Positions 8,468-19,781 of a stretch of 64,000 nt of DNA are shown piece by piece. The translations under genes were made by a program, and so were the position numbers. This stretch comes from Variovorax sp. RA8 (lineage in GTDB: Bacteria > Pseudomonadota > Gammaproteobacteria > Burkholderiales > Burkholderiaceae_C): contig NZ_LR594662.1 of NCBI RefSeq assembly GCF_901827175.1, positions 6,437,579 to 6,501,578 of the forward strand. Reading direction: 5' to 3'. Each line of letters opens with the position of its first letter. Position 1 is the stretch's first letter. Under the pieces are notes generated by a model. It was not told where the DNA came from and did no database searches. It was given only the letters and a program-made list of their open reading frames with translations.

Positions 8468-9460
8468 GTGGGCTACGAAGTCGACTTTTTTCCCGCGGAC
8501 GCCGGCGGCACCGCCATCCTCGTGCGGTGGGGCACACCTGGCAATTACAAGCTGCTGGTCTGCGACGGCGGCGCACGGGCCTCGGCCCAACAGCTGGTGC
8601 AGCATGTCGAGGCGTACTGCCTCAGCTCGCACGTGGACTATGTGGTGAGTTCGCACCCCGACGCCAGGCATGCCGAGGGCCTCGAGCTGATTCTCGAAAG
8701 GCTCAGCGTGGGCGAGCTGTGGGTGCATCGGCCCTGGGTGCACACCGACCGCACGTGGAAGGCCATGGCCATGGCCAAGAAGCTGGAGGAGCTCGCGCTG
8801 GCGCGGCAGGTGCCGGTGCACGAGCCCTTCGCCGGCGCGGTCATCGGGCCGTTCACGGTGCTGTCGCCGAACCGGAGCTGGTACGTGGAGGGCCTGCTGC
8901 CGGCCTTTGGAACCCCGCTGCCGCGCGGAGCCGGGCTGACGCTGGCCGACGCGGCGCGTTGGGTGCGCCTGGCAAGTTGGGGCATGGGCAGCCGCTGGGA
9001 TTTCGAGCCACTGCCCCGCGATGCGGCGACGTCGGCGGAGGATGAGTCGAGCGTCGTGCTATACGGCGAGTTCGAGGGTCGGGGCGTGCTGCTGACGAGC
9101 AATGCAGGCATCCGGGCGCTGAGCGATGCCTCCACCTTCGCGGAACACCTGGGCCTGGGCCTGCCCACGAATCTCCGGCTGATGCAGGTGCCCAGCGACG
9201 GCAAGCCCGACCATCTCTCGAGCCGGGTGCTGGACCGTCTGGTCGGCGAGCGCCAGCCGCGCGAGCAGCGCGAGTACACCAAGACGGCGTTCATGTCGGC
9301 AGCCCACGACTCGCTCCCGATGGGCTACCGGATCGTGACCGATGCCCTGAAGCGCCGAGGCGTCCTGACCTTCCTGAGCCAGGGCACGCAGCTGCATCAC
9401 GCCTTCGACATGCCGGAGCGCAACTGGTACCCGGCCAGGCCCCTGGGGGCCGACGCCTGA
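8468..9460 (+). CDS. degenerate metallo-beta-lactamase-fold protein beside the R-M operon
   Basis: A 330-residue protein whose N-terminal half resembles the ComEC/MBL hydrolase fold: a beta-rich start with a VCDGG turn near residue 38, then SSHPDARHAEGL near residues 60-71, corresponding to the SHxDxDHxGG metal motif. The second Asp of the motif is Arg here, and few later histidines are evident, so metal binding may be impaired or altered. The start is GTG at 8468 with an AGGGAG ribosome site 5 bases upstream. It is transcribed divergently from the type I R-M operon. A role in defence or DNA handling is an inference from position alone. Confidence 0.6.
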   Translation: MGYEVDFFPADAGGTAILVRWGTPGNYKLLVCDGGARASAQQLVQHVEAYCLSSHVDYVVSSHPDARHAEGLELILERLSVGELWVHRPWVHTDRTWKAMAMAKKLEELALARQVPVHEPFAGAVIGPFTVLSPNRSWYVEGLLPAFGTPLPRGAGLTLADAARWVRLASWGMGSRWDFEPLPRDAATSAEDESSVVLYGEFEGRGVLLTSNAGIRALSDASTFAEHLGLGLPTNLRLMQVPSDGKPDHLSSRVLDRLVGERQPREQREYTKTAFMSAAHDSLPMGYRIVTDALKRRGVLTFLSQGTQLHHAFDMPERNWYPARPLGADA

Positions 9461-9493
9461 GCGTCGCATGGCCGCCCGGAAGCGCTCGCACAA

Positions 9494-9520
9494 CAAAAAA
9501 CGCGCCCCCAGGGGCGCGTT
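9494..9520 (-). terminator. intrinsic terminator of gap
   Basis: The stem AACGCGCCCC pairs with GGGGCGCGTT across a 2-base loop. On the minus strand it is followed by a run of T (the plus-strand A run at 9494-9500). It lies 23 bases beyond the gap stop. Confidence 0.85.
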
Positions 9521-9542
9521 CCGACGGGGAGCGAAGGGGGTC

Positions 9543-12630
<3,088 letters not shown>

Positions 12631-12727
12631 GTGGTCGGGGCTTTCTTGGGGGAGCAGGTTGGGGAGCCCGGCATTTTAACGGGCGGGCCACGGCGGCCGT
12701 CCGGAGAGGCGGCAGAGGGCTGATAGA

Positions 12728-13129
12728 GTGCCGGCCATGCATGGCCTGCACCTGACCGCCGACCTCCACGATTGCAATTGCGAGATGCGTTGGCTGGTCG
12801 ACGCGCAGGCCCTGGGGGCCGCATGCGTGAAGGCGGTCGAGGCCGCGGGCCTGCAGGCCGTGGGCGCGCTGTTCCATTCCTTTCCGGCCGGCCCTCGGGG
12901 ACCGGGCGGCGTGACGGCCACGGTGCTGCTGGCCGAGTCGCACCTGTGCGTCCACACCTGGCCCGAGCAGAGCGGCGCGACGCTCGATGTCTATGTGTGC
13001 AATTTCGGCGCCGACCACTCCGCCAAGGCGAGGGCGCTGATGGCGGCGCTGGAGGCGCTGTTCCTGCCCGGGCACGCGGAGCGGCATGCGCTGCAGCGCG
13101 GCGCGATCCGCGGGGAGGTTGTCCAGTGA
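12728..13129 (+). CDS. speD: S-adenosylmethionine decarboxylase proenzyme (SpeD/SpeH type)
   Basis: A small (133 residues) pyruvoyl-dependent decarboxylase that makes decarboxylated AdoMet, the aminopropyl donor for polyamine synthesis. The self-cleavage site is in LAESHLCVHTWPE near residue 66: cleavage between Glu and Ser turns the Ser into the pyruvoyl group. GTG at 12728 is chosen because an AGAGGG ribosome site lies 8 bases upstream; ATG at 12737 would remove three residues. The stop overlaps the start of the nucleotidyltransferase gene (GTGA). The only aminopropyltransferase in the window is the membrane-fused one at 25936-27501. Confidence 0.92.
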   Translation: MPAMHGLHLTADLHDCNCEMRWLVDAQALGAACVKAVEAAGLQAVGALFHSFPAGPRGPGGVTATVLLAESHLCVHTWPEQSGATLDVYVCNFGADHSAKARALMAALEALFLPGHAERHALQRGAIRGEVVQ

Positions 13130-13869
13130 GCATCCGGGCCATGATCCTCGCCGCCGGTCGCGGCGAACGCATGCGGCCGCTGACCGACGAGCGGCCCAAG
13201 CCCCTGCTCGAGGTGCAGGGCAAGCCGCTGATGCAATGGCCCATGGAGGCGCTGGCGGCCAGCGGCTTCGCGCAGCTGGTGGTCAACACCGACTGGCTGG
13301 GCGAACAGATCGCGACGCGCTTCGGGCCGCGCCACGGCGCTTGCAACATCGTCTATTCGCATGAGGGCCGCGACTTCGGCGGTGCGCTGGAGACCGCGGG
13401 CGGGATCGTGCGCGCGCTGCCGCTGCTGGGAGACGTCTTCTGGGTGCTGGCGGGCGACGTGTTCGCGCCGGACTTCGCGTTCAGCCAGGCGGCGGTGGAC
13501 GATTTCGTGGGCGGCGGGCGGCTCGCGCACCTGTGGCTGGTGCCGAACCCGCCGCACCATCCGCGCGGCGACTTCGGGATCTCGCCCGACGGGCTGGCAC
13601 TGAACGATGCGCCGGCGAAGCACACCTTCTCGACCATTGGCCTGTACCGTGCGGCACTTTTCGCGCCGCCGTATTGCGACATTCCGGCCGGCAATCCCGG
13701 CGGCGTCAGAGCGCCGCTCGCGCCCTTGCTGCGCGCGGCCATGGCCGATGGCCTGGTGAGCGCGGAGCTCTACCAGGGTGCCTGGACCGACGTCGGGACG
13801 CCCGAGCGGCTGGCCGCGCTGAACGCGGAAAAGAGACGGCCCGCGCGGGGCGGGCCGGGTGGTCGCTAG
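13126..13869 (+). CDS. murU: MurU-like nucleotidyltransferase (NDP-sugar synthase)
   Basis: A 247-residue nucleotidyltransferase with the MILAAGRGERMRPLT signature at its N terminus, KPLLEVQGKPLM near residue 25 and a metal-binding Asp in VLAGDVF near residue 108. The best family fit is MurNAc-1-phosphate uridylyltransferase (MurU), which makes UDP-MurNAc in the fosfomycin-insensitive cell-wall recycling route. That would pair with the AmgK-type kinase encoded at 39029-40123. The start is a GTG overlapping the speD stop. Related glucose- or mannose-1-phosphate nucleotidyltransferases are the alternatives; the short length and lack of a left-handed beta-helix favour MurU. Confidence 0.75.
   Translation: MSIRAMILAAGRGERMRPLTDERPKPLLEVQGKPLMQWPMEALAASGFAQLVVNTDWLGEQIATRFGPRHGACNIVYSHEGRDFGGALETAGGIVRALPLLGDVFWVLAGDVFAPDFAFSQAAVDDFVGGGRLAHLWLVPNPPHHPRGDFGISPDGLALNDAPAKHTFSTIGLYRAALFAPPYCDIPAGNPGGVRAPLAPLLRAAMADGLVSAELYQGAWTDVGTPERLAALNAEKRRPARGGPGGR
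13827..13857 (-). terminator. probable terminator of lipoprotein gene 1
   Basis: CGGCCCGC and GCGGGCCG form an 8-base stem with a 5-base loop. On the minus strand it is followed by TCTCTTTTCC. It lies inside the last codons of the convergent murU-like gene, about 30 bases past the lipoprotein stop. Confidence 0.55.
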
Positions 13870-13887
13870 ATCGGGACAGTCAGCGCA

Positions 13888-16686
13888 TCAGGGCACATTG
13901 GCCGTCCGGATATGGAAGGGCCGGCCCTCCATCGCATGGCTGCCGCCGAACTCCATGTTCATGCTGCCGGTGGGCTGGACGGGACACCCGGTGGGCGGCT
14001 GGCATGCCCATGAGGTGCCGCGGTTCGCGAAGATCACCGCACCGTAACGGTAGTTGGACACGGCCTTGCCCGTGTAGTCGGCAATGCTCAGCACCATGTT
14101 GTCACTGGCGAAGTTGTCGGCGTCTTCCACCGCGATCGGGTCCACGATCCGCGAGTCCTGCAGGGTCCGCACCACGCTGCCGGTGTTCCCGTCAGACCCG
14201 AACCTCACCCATTGGATCTTGCGATCGCCGCGCGAGGCCACCAGCACCTGCTGGTTCAACGGCTCGATGGTCTTGTTCTCCGGATCGATCTTCGAGATCG
14301 CCAGCGAGGTCGGGTTCTTGCCGACGATGACGCGACCCTTCTCGACGACGTCCGTTGCAGTGGTGCCGGTGGGCACGTTGCCCAGGCCATAGATTCGCAG
14401 CGATCCGCTTTCGGTGGCGATCCAGGCCCGATGGACCGGACCGAATAGCGTGGTGCGCACTGCCGTGGGTCGGTCGTCCAGCGCCACGGTGGCGATCACC
14501 GTCGGCGTCTGCTGCGGCTTGCTGGCGAAGGTGTACGGCCACTGCGTATCGGCGTAGCCCAGGTTCGTGAACTCGGTCGGGCCGGTGCCGAAGTACACGC
14601 TGTTGACGTAGCTGAACAGCGGCTTCAGATCGATGAACGCGGCCTTCTTTTCCGACTTGGAGATGACCACAGCCACGCCCGCCTTGGCATATCGGTTGGC
14701 ATTGGTGCCGGTGCCGCTGAAGGTCGCGCGCTTGGCGGGGTCGGTCAGGGGCGTGTAGGTCTCGCCCATGAACTCGCCGTACTTCTCGGGCAGCGCCGTC
14801 TGGAACTGGTCGAAGCCGGTGGTGACCGCGATCTCGGTGGGGGCGTTCATGCCCGGAAGGTCGACGTAGCCCAGGACCTTCATGAAAGCGGTATTGCCCA
14901 TGTTCGGCAGGCCGGGATAGACGGCTCCCCACTCGTGCCACCAGTCGTACCAGGCGCTGTAGGTGGTGCTCCCGATCCCGGTCGGGGTTCCGCCATTGGG
15001 ATTGAAGGGGTCGCAGTTGTTGCAGAGCCCGGCCAGCGAGATCACAGCCACCTGGCCCTTCAGCGCCACGGTATCCCACACCGTGACCAACGCGTATTCG
15101 CTGTTGTTGGTGACCGCCATGCCGGTCGGCACCTTGCCCTCGGGCAGCTTGAGCGAGGTCCGGTTGTTCGCCGTGTTGCTGCCAGCAGTGCCGATCAGGC
15201 CGTTGTTGAAAGCCACCAGGGAGGTCGCGCAAAAGCCTGTGCGGCCACCGCAACGCGCCACCGCCACCGGGTCGCCGGTCACCAGGCCTGCGTTCTTGTA
15301 AGTGGTGATGTTGTAGTTGTTGCGCCCGGCGCTGCCGTCCCACGCCGCCGCTTCCTGCCATGGCAGCTGCGGCGCTTGCGAGAAGGTGTTGCGGTCGATC
15401 GCCGAGATCTGCAGGTCGCCCACGCCGACGCGCGCAGCCGTGTCGTCGGCCACGAAGCCCACATGGGCCTGATTGGTCGAGTACAGGCCGGGATCGGCCG
15501 AGACCGGGCCGCCGACCTGCCAGGTGCCGGCGTGGTAGCTCATGGTCTGGTCCGCACGCTTGGCGAGCGTCAGGATGCCGCCGTTGTCTACCGCTGGCGC
15601 GTTGCCGTAGCGATAGCTGATGCCCTCGGCCTTCGCCAGCTTGGACGCAATCGAGCGGTAGGCGTCGGCAACGACGCGGCCGGTGCTGTCGACGACATCA
15701 CCACTGGTTGGCGCTGGCGCTGGCGCTGGGGCTGGGGCTGGGGCTGGGGCTGGGGCTGGGGCTGGGGCTGGGGCTGGGGCTGGGGCTGGTGCCGGTGCCG
15801 GTGCCGGTGCCGGCACGAGGGCAGCGGCGCCGAGCGAATAGCAGGCCTTCACGACGAAGGGCAAAGGATCCCGGCCGAAAAACTCGTTGGTGCACTGCGC
15901 GGTGCCCGTGACCGTCTTCTCGACCCACGAAGTGCCGGAGCCGTACTTCACCAAGGTGGCCAGAGGCACGGAGAAGGATGCGCCCTCCTGGGCGAGCAGC
16001 GTTCCTGCGATTGGTGCAGGGGCGGGTGCGGGTGCGGGTGCTGGTGCGGGTGCGGGTGCGGGTGCGGGTGCTGGTGCTGGTGCGGGTGCTGGTGCTGGTG
16101 CTGGTGCTGGTGCTGGTGCTGGTGCTGGCGCGGGTGCGGGTGCAGGTGCAGGTGCAGGTGCAGGGGCGGGTGCAGGGGCGGGTGCAGGGGCGGGTGCAGG
16201 TGCAGGTGCAGGTGCAGGTGCAGGTGCAGGTGCAGGTGCGGGGGCGGGCGCGGGGGCCGGGGCGGGAGCCGGCGCAGGGGCAGGAGCAGAGGCCTGGACG
16301 TAGCAGGCTTTTGCCACGTAGGGCAGCGGGTCGCCGAAGGTCGCGTTGCTGCAGACGACGGCCCCCGACAGGTACTTGGTCCTCCAGGTCGACTTGGCTC
16401 CGTACTTCACGGCCTGCAAGGCACGCAACGTGAATCCTTGATTTTCCTCGGCGACCTTGATCCAGCTCGAATCGAGTGGCTTGTCCGATGATTCCAGTTC
16501 CTTCGCGACGCTCGAGTCGTCACTGGCCGGCGCCGCCGGTGTCGGGGCCGGCGCGGGCGTCTGCGCAGCGCCGCTGGCGAGCGAGACCGGAAATCCGCCG
16601 CCGGAGCCACCCCCTCCGCCTCCACAACCCGCCAGGGCGCCTGCGGCAACAAGGAGCAGAAGCGCGTTTTTATCCGTGACTTTCAT
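13888..16686 (-). CDS. repeat-linked lipoprotein, paralogue 1 of 3
   Basis: A 932-residue exported lipoprotein of unknown function. It has a signal peptide with lipobox LAGC (Cys about residue 21) followed by a Gly run. Two small two-cysteine modules of about 60 residues follow (pattern EGxxF..VxYG..CxNxxFG(x)DPLPxVxKACY). They are joined by Ala-Pro repeats, about 47 units after the first module and 18 after the second. A large C-terminal domain of roughly 560 residues follows, with short motifs suggestive of a beta-propeller (inference). ATG at 16686 is chosen for its GGAG site 7 bases upstream; a TTG six codons earlier is less likely. Similar modules occur in extracellular enzymes of Gram-negatives. 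It heads a row of three paralogues. Confidence 0.8.
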   Translation of the reverse strand: MKVTDKNALLLLVAAGALAGCGGGGGGSGGGFPVSLASGAAQTPAPAPTPAAPASDDSSVAKELESSDKPLDSSWIKVAEENQGFTLRALQAVKYGAKSTWRTKYLSGAVVCSNATFGDPLPYVAKACYVQASAPAPAPAPAPAPAPAPAPAPAPAPAPAPAPAPAPAPAPAPAPAPAPAPAPAPAPAPAPAPAPAPAPAPAPAPAPAPAPAPAPAPAPAPAPAPIAGTLLAQEGASFSVPLATLVKYGSGTSWVEKTVTGTAQCTNEFFGRDPLPFVVKACYSLGAAALVPAPAPAPAPAPAPAPAPAPAPAPAPAPAPAPAPAPTSGDVVDSTGRVVADAYRSIASKLAKAEGISYRYGNAPAVDNGGILTLAKRADQTMSYHAGTWQVGGPVSADPGLYSTNQAHVGFVADDTAARVGVGDLQISAIDRNTFSQAPQLPWQEAAAWDGSAGRNNYNITTYKNAGLVTGDPVAVARCGGRTGFCATSLVAFNNGLIGTAGSNTANNRTSLKLPEGKVPTGMAVTNNSEYALVTVWDTVALKGQVAVISLAGLCNNCDPFNPNGGTPTGIGSTTYSAWYDWWHEWGAVYPGLPNMGNTAFMKVLGYVDLPGMNAPTEIAVTTGFDQFQTALPEKYGEFMGETYTPLTDPAKRATFSGTGTNANRYAKAGVAVVISKSEKKAAFIDLKPLFSYVNSVYFGTGPTEFTNLGYADTQWPYTFASKPQQTPTVIATVALDDRPTAVRTTLFGPVHRAWIATESGSLRIYGLGNVPTGTTATDVVEKGRVIVGKNPTSLAISKIDPENKTIEPLNQQVLVASRGDRKIQWVRFGSDGNTGSVVRTLQDSRIVDPIAVEDADNFASDNMVLSIADYTGKAVSNYRYGAVIFANRGTSWACQPPTGCPVQPTGSMNMEFGGSHAMEGRPFHIRTANVP
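15709..15816 (-). repeat. hexanucleotide repeat encoding Ala-Pro units (second linker of lipoprotein 1)
   Basis: About 18 copies of a six-base unit (mostly GGGGCT, then GGTGCC on the plus strand) encode (Ala-Pro)n. The near-identity of adjacent units suggests recent expansion and a risk of slipped-strand length change by multiples of six bases, which keeps the frame. Confidence 0.85.
16011..16295 (-). repeat. hexanucleotide repeat encoding about 47 Ala-Pro units (first linker of lipoprotein 1)
   Basis: A 285-base array of six-base units (GGTGCx/GGCGCx on the plus strand) coding for Ala-Pro throughout. Sub-blocks with the same unit variant (GGTGCT, GGTGCA) are homogeneous, a sign of local duplication. 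The rigid linker separates the two cysteine modules. Confidence 0.85.
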
Positions 16687-16876
16687 CGAAGGGCTCCGAG
16701 ACAAATCGAGGGGAGGGGGCTTGTAAGATGATTCCTACGTTACTTGCATTCGGTTGCTTTGTTGCGCTTTCTGACGGCCCTGGGTTACGTTAGTTTCAAT
16801 TGGTTACTTGAACTTTCTGAATTCGTATACTGAAGAATTCGTTGTGGACGGCCGATGTCTGATGAACGCAACAGCC

Positions 16877-16905
16877 AAAAAAAACGGCCCGCACAAGGCG
16901 GGCCG
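16877..16905 (-). terminator. intrinsic terminator of lipoprotein gene 2
   Basis: CGGCCCGC, a 5-base loop and GCGGGCCG are followed on the minus strand by eight T residues. It begins 27 bases past the stop at 16932. The rest of 16687-16931 is the upstream region of lipoprotein gene 1; it holds two direct copies of GTTACTTG (16739, 16803) and no gene. Confidence 0.85.
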
Positions 16906-16931
16906 CAAATTGGCTGAATCGAAAGGGGCGA

Positions 16932-19505
16932 TCAGGGTACGTTGGCGGACCTGAGCATGAAGGGCCGGCCCTCCATCGTGTAGCTGCCGCCGAACTCCAT
17001 GTTCATGCTGCCAGTCGCCTGTACCGGACACCCGCCCGGCGGCTGGCATGCCCATGAGCCGCCGCGGCTCGCAAAGACCACCGCACCGTAACGGTAGTTG
17101 GACACGGCCTTGCCCGTGTAGTCGGCAATGCTCAGCACCATGTTGTCACTGGCGAAGTTGTCGGCGTCTTCCACCGCGATCGGGTCCACGATCCGCGAGT
17201 CCTGCAGGGTCCGCACCACGCTGCCGGTGTTCCCGTCAGACCCGAACCTCACCCATTGGATCTTGCGATCGCCGCGCGAGGCCACCAGCACCTGCTGGTT
17301 CAACGGCTCGATGGTCTTGTTCTCCGGATCGATCTTCGAGATCGCCAGCGAGGTCGGGTTCTTGCCGATCGCGACACGACCCTTCTCGACAACATCGGTC
17401 GCCGTGGTGCCGGTGGGCACGTTGCCCAGGCCATAGATTCGCAGGGAGCCCGATTCGGTCGCAATCCACGCCCGGTGCACGTTGCCGAACAGGGTCGTCT
17501 TCACTGCCGTCGGACGGTCGTCCAGCGCCACGGTGGAGATCACCGTCGGCGTCTGCTGCGGCTTGTGCGCGAAGGTGTACGGCCACTGGCTGTCGGCCTG
17601 CCCCAGGTTCGTGAACTCCGTCGGGCCCGTACCGAAGTACACGCTGTTGACGTAGCTGAACAGCGGCTTCAGGTCGATGAACGCAGCCTTCTTCTCCGAC
17701 TTGGAGATGACGACCGCCACACCCGCCTTGGCATACCGGTTGGCATTGCTGCCCGAACCCGAGAACGTCGCGCGCTTGGCCGGGTCGGTCAGGGGCGAGT
17801 AGGTCTGGCCCATGAACTCGCCGCCCTTCTCCGGCAGCGCCGTCTGGAACTGGTCGAAGCCGGTGGTGACCGCGATTTCCGTCGGCGCGTTCATGCCAGG
17901 CAGGTCGATGTAGCCCAGCACCTTCATGAAGGCGATGTTGCCCATGTTCGGCAGACCCGGATACACGCCCATCCACTCATGCCACCAGTCGTACCAGCGG
18001 TCATAGGTAGTGCTTCGGATGCCGGTAGGCGTTCCTCCGTTGGGGTTGTATGGATCGCAGTTGTTGCACAGCCCGGCCAGCGAGATCACCGCCACCTGGC
18101 CCTTCAGCGCTGTCGTGTCCCACACCGTCACCAGCGCGTATTCGCTGGTGTTGGTGATCGCGATGCCGGTCGGCACCTTGTTGGCAGGCAGTTTGACCGA
18201 CCCACGGTTGTTCGCCGTGTTGCTGCCTGCGGTGCCGATCAGTCCGTTGTTGAAGGCCACCAGCGAAGTCGAGCAGAAGCCAGTGCGGCCACCGCAACGC
18301 GCTACCGCCACAGGATCGCCGGTCGTAAGGCCGGCATCCTTGTAGGTGCTGACGTTGTAGTTGGTGCGCCCGGCGCTGCCGTCCCACGCCGCAGCCTCCT
18401 GCCAGGGCAGCTGCGGCGCCTGAGAAAAGGTGTTGTGGTCGATCGCCGAGATCTGCAGGTCACCCACCCCCATGCGCACGGCCGGGTTGTCGGCGACGAA
18501 GCCCACGTGGGCCTGGTTGGTCGAGTACAGGCCCGCATCGGCCAAGACCGGACCGCCAACCTGCCACGTGCCAGCGTGGTAGCTCATGGTCTGGTCACCG
18601 CGCTTGAAGAGCGTCGGAATACCGCTGTTGTTCACCACCGGGGCGTTTCCGTAGCGGTAGGCAATGCCTTCTGCCTTGGAGAGAAGCGGCGCCATGGCAC
18701 GGTACGCGCTCGCCTGAAGGTTGCCAGCGCTGTCGACCACGTCGCCGGAGACGGCGGGAGCCGGGGCCGGAGCGGGCGCCGGAGCGGCCGGTGCCGGTGC
18801 CGGCGCGGGTGCCGGTGCCGGTGCCGGTGCCGGAGCGGGTGCCGGCGCGGGTGCGGGTGCCGGCGCGGGTGCGGTCGCCGCACCAAGCGAATAGCAGGCC
18901 TTGACGACGAAGGGCGCGGGGTCGCCGCCAAAGAATTCGTTCGTGCAGTTGGCGCTGCCGCTCACCGTCTTCTGGGTCCACTTACCGTTGGCGCCGTATT
19001 GCACCAGCGTCGCCGAGGCCACTGTAAAGGACGAGCCCTCGCCTGCCAGCCGCGTGCCTGCGACGGGCGCTGGGGCCGGAGCGGGAGCGGGAGCGGGAGC
19101 AGGAGCGGGTGCTGTCGCGCTTTGGACGTAGCACGCCTTCGCCACGTAGGGCAGCGGGTCACCAAAGGTCCCGTTGCCGCAGGCTACCGAGCCGGACAGC
19201 GACTTGTTGGCGTAGGTGTCGTTGGCACCATATTGAACGACCGTCGCGGAAGCCAGAGTGAAGGCCTGACCCTCGTTGGCGATCTTGACCCAGCTGGAAT
19301 CGAGCTTACTGATGGGCGCTGCATCTTCCTTGGTCGCGGCAGTTGATTCGGCCGGCGCGGCCTCGGTTGAAGTAGCAGTGGTCGGTGACGTTTCGGCCCC
19401 CAAAGCAGCAAAGCCGCCTCCAGAACTATTACCGCCGCCCCCGCATCCCGCGAGTGCGCCTGCTGCAACAAAAAGCAGAAGCGCGCTTTTGTCGATGACT
19501 TTCAA
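16932..19505 (-). CDS. repeat-linked lipoprotein, paralogue 2 of 3
   Basis: An 857-residue lipoprotein with the same plan as paralogue 1. It has a signal peptide with lipobox LAGC, a Gly-rich start, two two-cysteine modules joined by shorter Ala-Pro linkers, and the same large C-terminal domain, nearly identical in its last 300 residues. The start is a TTG at 19505, chosen because a near-perfect AGGAGGG site lies 6 bases upstream and the family N terminus MKVIDKSALLL begins there. Parts of the gene are identical to paralogue 1 and other parts to paralogue 3, so it looks like a conversion mosaic. Function unknown; surface or periplasmic location expected. Confidence 0.8.
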   Translation of the reverse strand: MKVIDKSALLLFVAAGALAGCGGGGNSSGGGFAALGAETSPTTATSTEAAPAESTAATKEDAAPISKLDSSWVKIANEGQAFTLASATVVQYGANDTYANKSLSGSVACGNGTFGDPLPYVAKACYVQSATAPAPAPAPAPAPAPAPVAGTRLAGEGSSFTVASATLVQYGANGKWTQKTVSGSANCTNEFFGGDPAPFVVKACYSLGAATAPAPAPAPAPAPAPAPAPAPAPAPAPAPAAPAPAPAPAPAVSGDVVDSAGNLQASAYRAMAPLLSKAEGIAYRYGNAPVVNNSGIPTLFKRGDQTMSYHAGTWQVGGPVLADAGLYSTNQAHVGFVADNPAVRMGVGDLQISAIDHNTFSQAPQLPWQEAAAWDGSAGRTNYNVSTYKDAGLTTGDPVAVARCGGRTGFCSTSLVAFNNGLIGTAGSNTANNRGSVKLPANKVPTGIAITNTSEYALVTVWDTTALKGQVAVISLAGLCNNCDPYNPNGGTPTGIRSTTYDRWYDWWHEWMGVYPGLPNMGNIAFMKVLGYIDLPGMNAPTEIAVTTGFDQFQTALPEKGGEFMGQTYSPLTDPAKRATFSGSGSNANRYAKAGVAVVISKSEKKAAFIDLKPLFSYVNSVYFGTGPTEFTNLGQADSQWPYTFAHKPQQTPTVISTVALDDRPTAVKTTLFGNVHRAWIATESGSLRIYGLGNVPTGTTATDVVEKGRVAIGKNPTSLAISKIDPENKTIEPLNQQVLVASRGDRKIQWVRFGSDGNTGSVVRTLQDSRIVDPIAVEDADNFASDNMVLSIADYTGKAVSNYRYGAVVFASRGGSWACQPPGGCPVQATGSMNMEFGGSYTMEGRPFMLRSANVP
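18754..18873 (-). repeat. Ala-Pro-coding hexanucleotide repeat (second linker of lipoprotein 2)
   Basis: About 20 six-base units of mixed GGTGCC/GGAGCC/GGCGCG type encode an Ala-Pro linker, once interrupted by an extra Ala. A much shorter related tract lies at about 19066-19111 between the two cysteine modules. The units are more diverged than in lipoprotein 1. Boundaries are approximate. Confidence 0.75.
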
Positions 19506-19536
19506 GCAAATCCCTCCTAGATTGATTAAGTTGGGG

Positions 19537-19565
19537 TTTGTACGGGTGAACAACTTGCTGGGCAA
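19537..19565 (-). promoter_or_regulatory. candidate promoter of lipoprotein gene 2
   Basis: On the minus strand TTGCCC, 17 bases, TACAAA, preceded by a conserved TGCAAG. The same arrangement precedes paralogue 3 (21847-21876) although the surrounding leader has diverged, which supports functional constraint. Confidence 0.45.
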
Positions 19566-19725
19566 CCGTTCTTGCACTTCCTTTCCTATGTGTACTGGGC
19601 TCCCTAGGGGCGTGTTACTAACGTTGTGCTTGCTAACGCTTCCAACGCAAATTCCCCACGACTGGAAAGAGAATTTCTTGACTTTGGCGTGTAGGAAGAT
19701 GCGCCGAAAACGCGGGCGCAACCAA

Positions 19726-19754
19726 CAAAAAAGCCCGCCGAGGCGGGCTTTTTT
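19726..19754. terminator. bidirectional intrinsic terminator after lipoprotein gene 3
   Basis: AAAAAAGCCCGCC, a 2-base loop and GGCGGGCTTTTTT form a symmetric hairpin with T runs on both strands, about 30 bases past the stop at 19782. The remainder of 19506-19781 is the leader of lipoprotein gene 2. Confidence 0.9.
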
Positions 19755-19781
19755 GCATCAGTTGAGGTCGAATCCCGGCGA

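Noticed and set aside
15709..16295. CRISPR-like regular repeats
   Set aside because: Units are six bases, contiguous and in frame with a coding sequence; no spacers of 25-40 bases and no cas genes.
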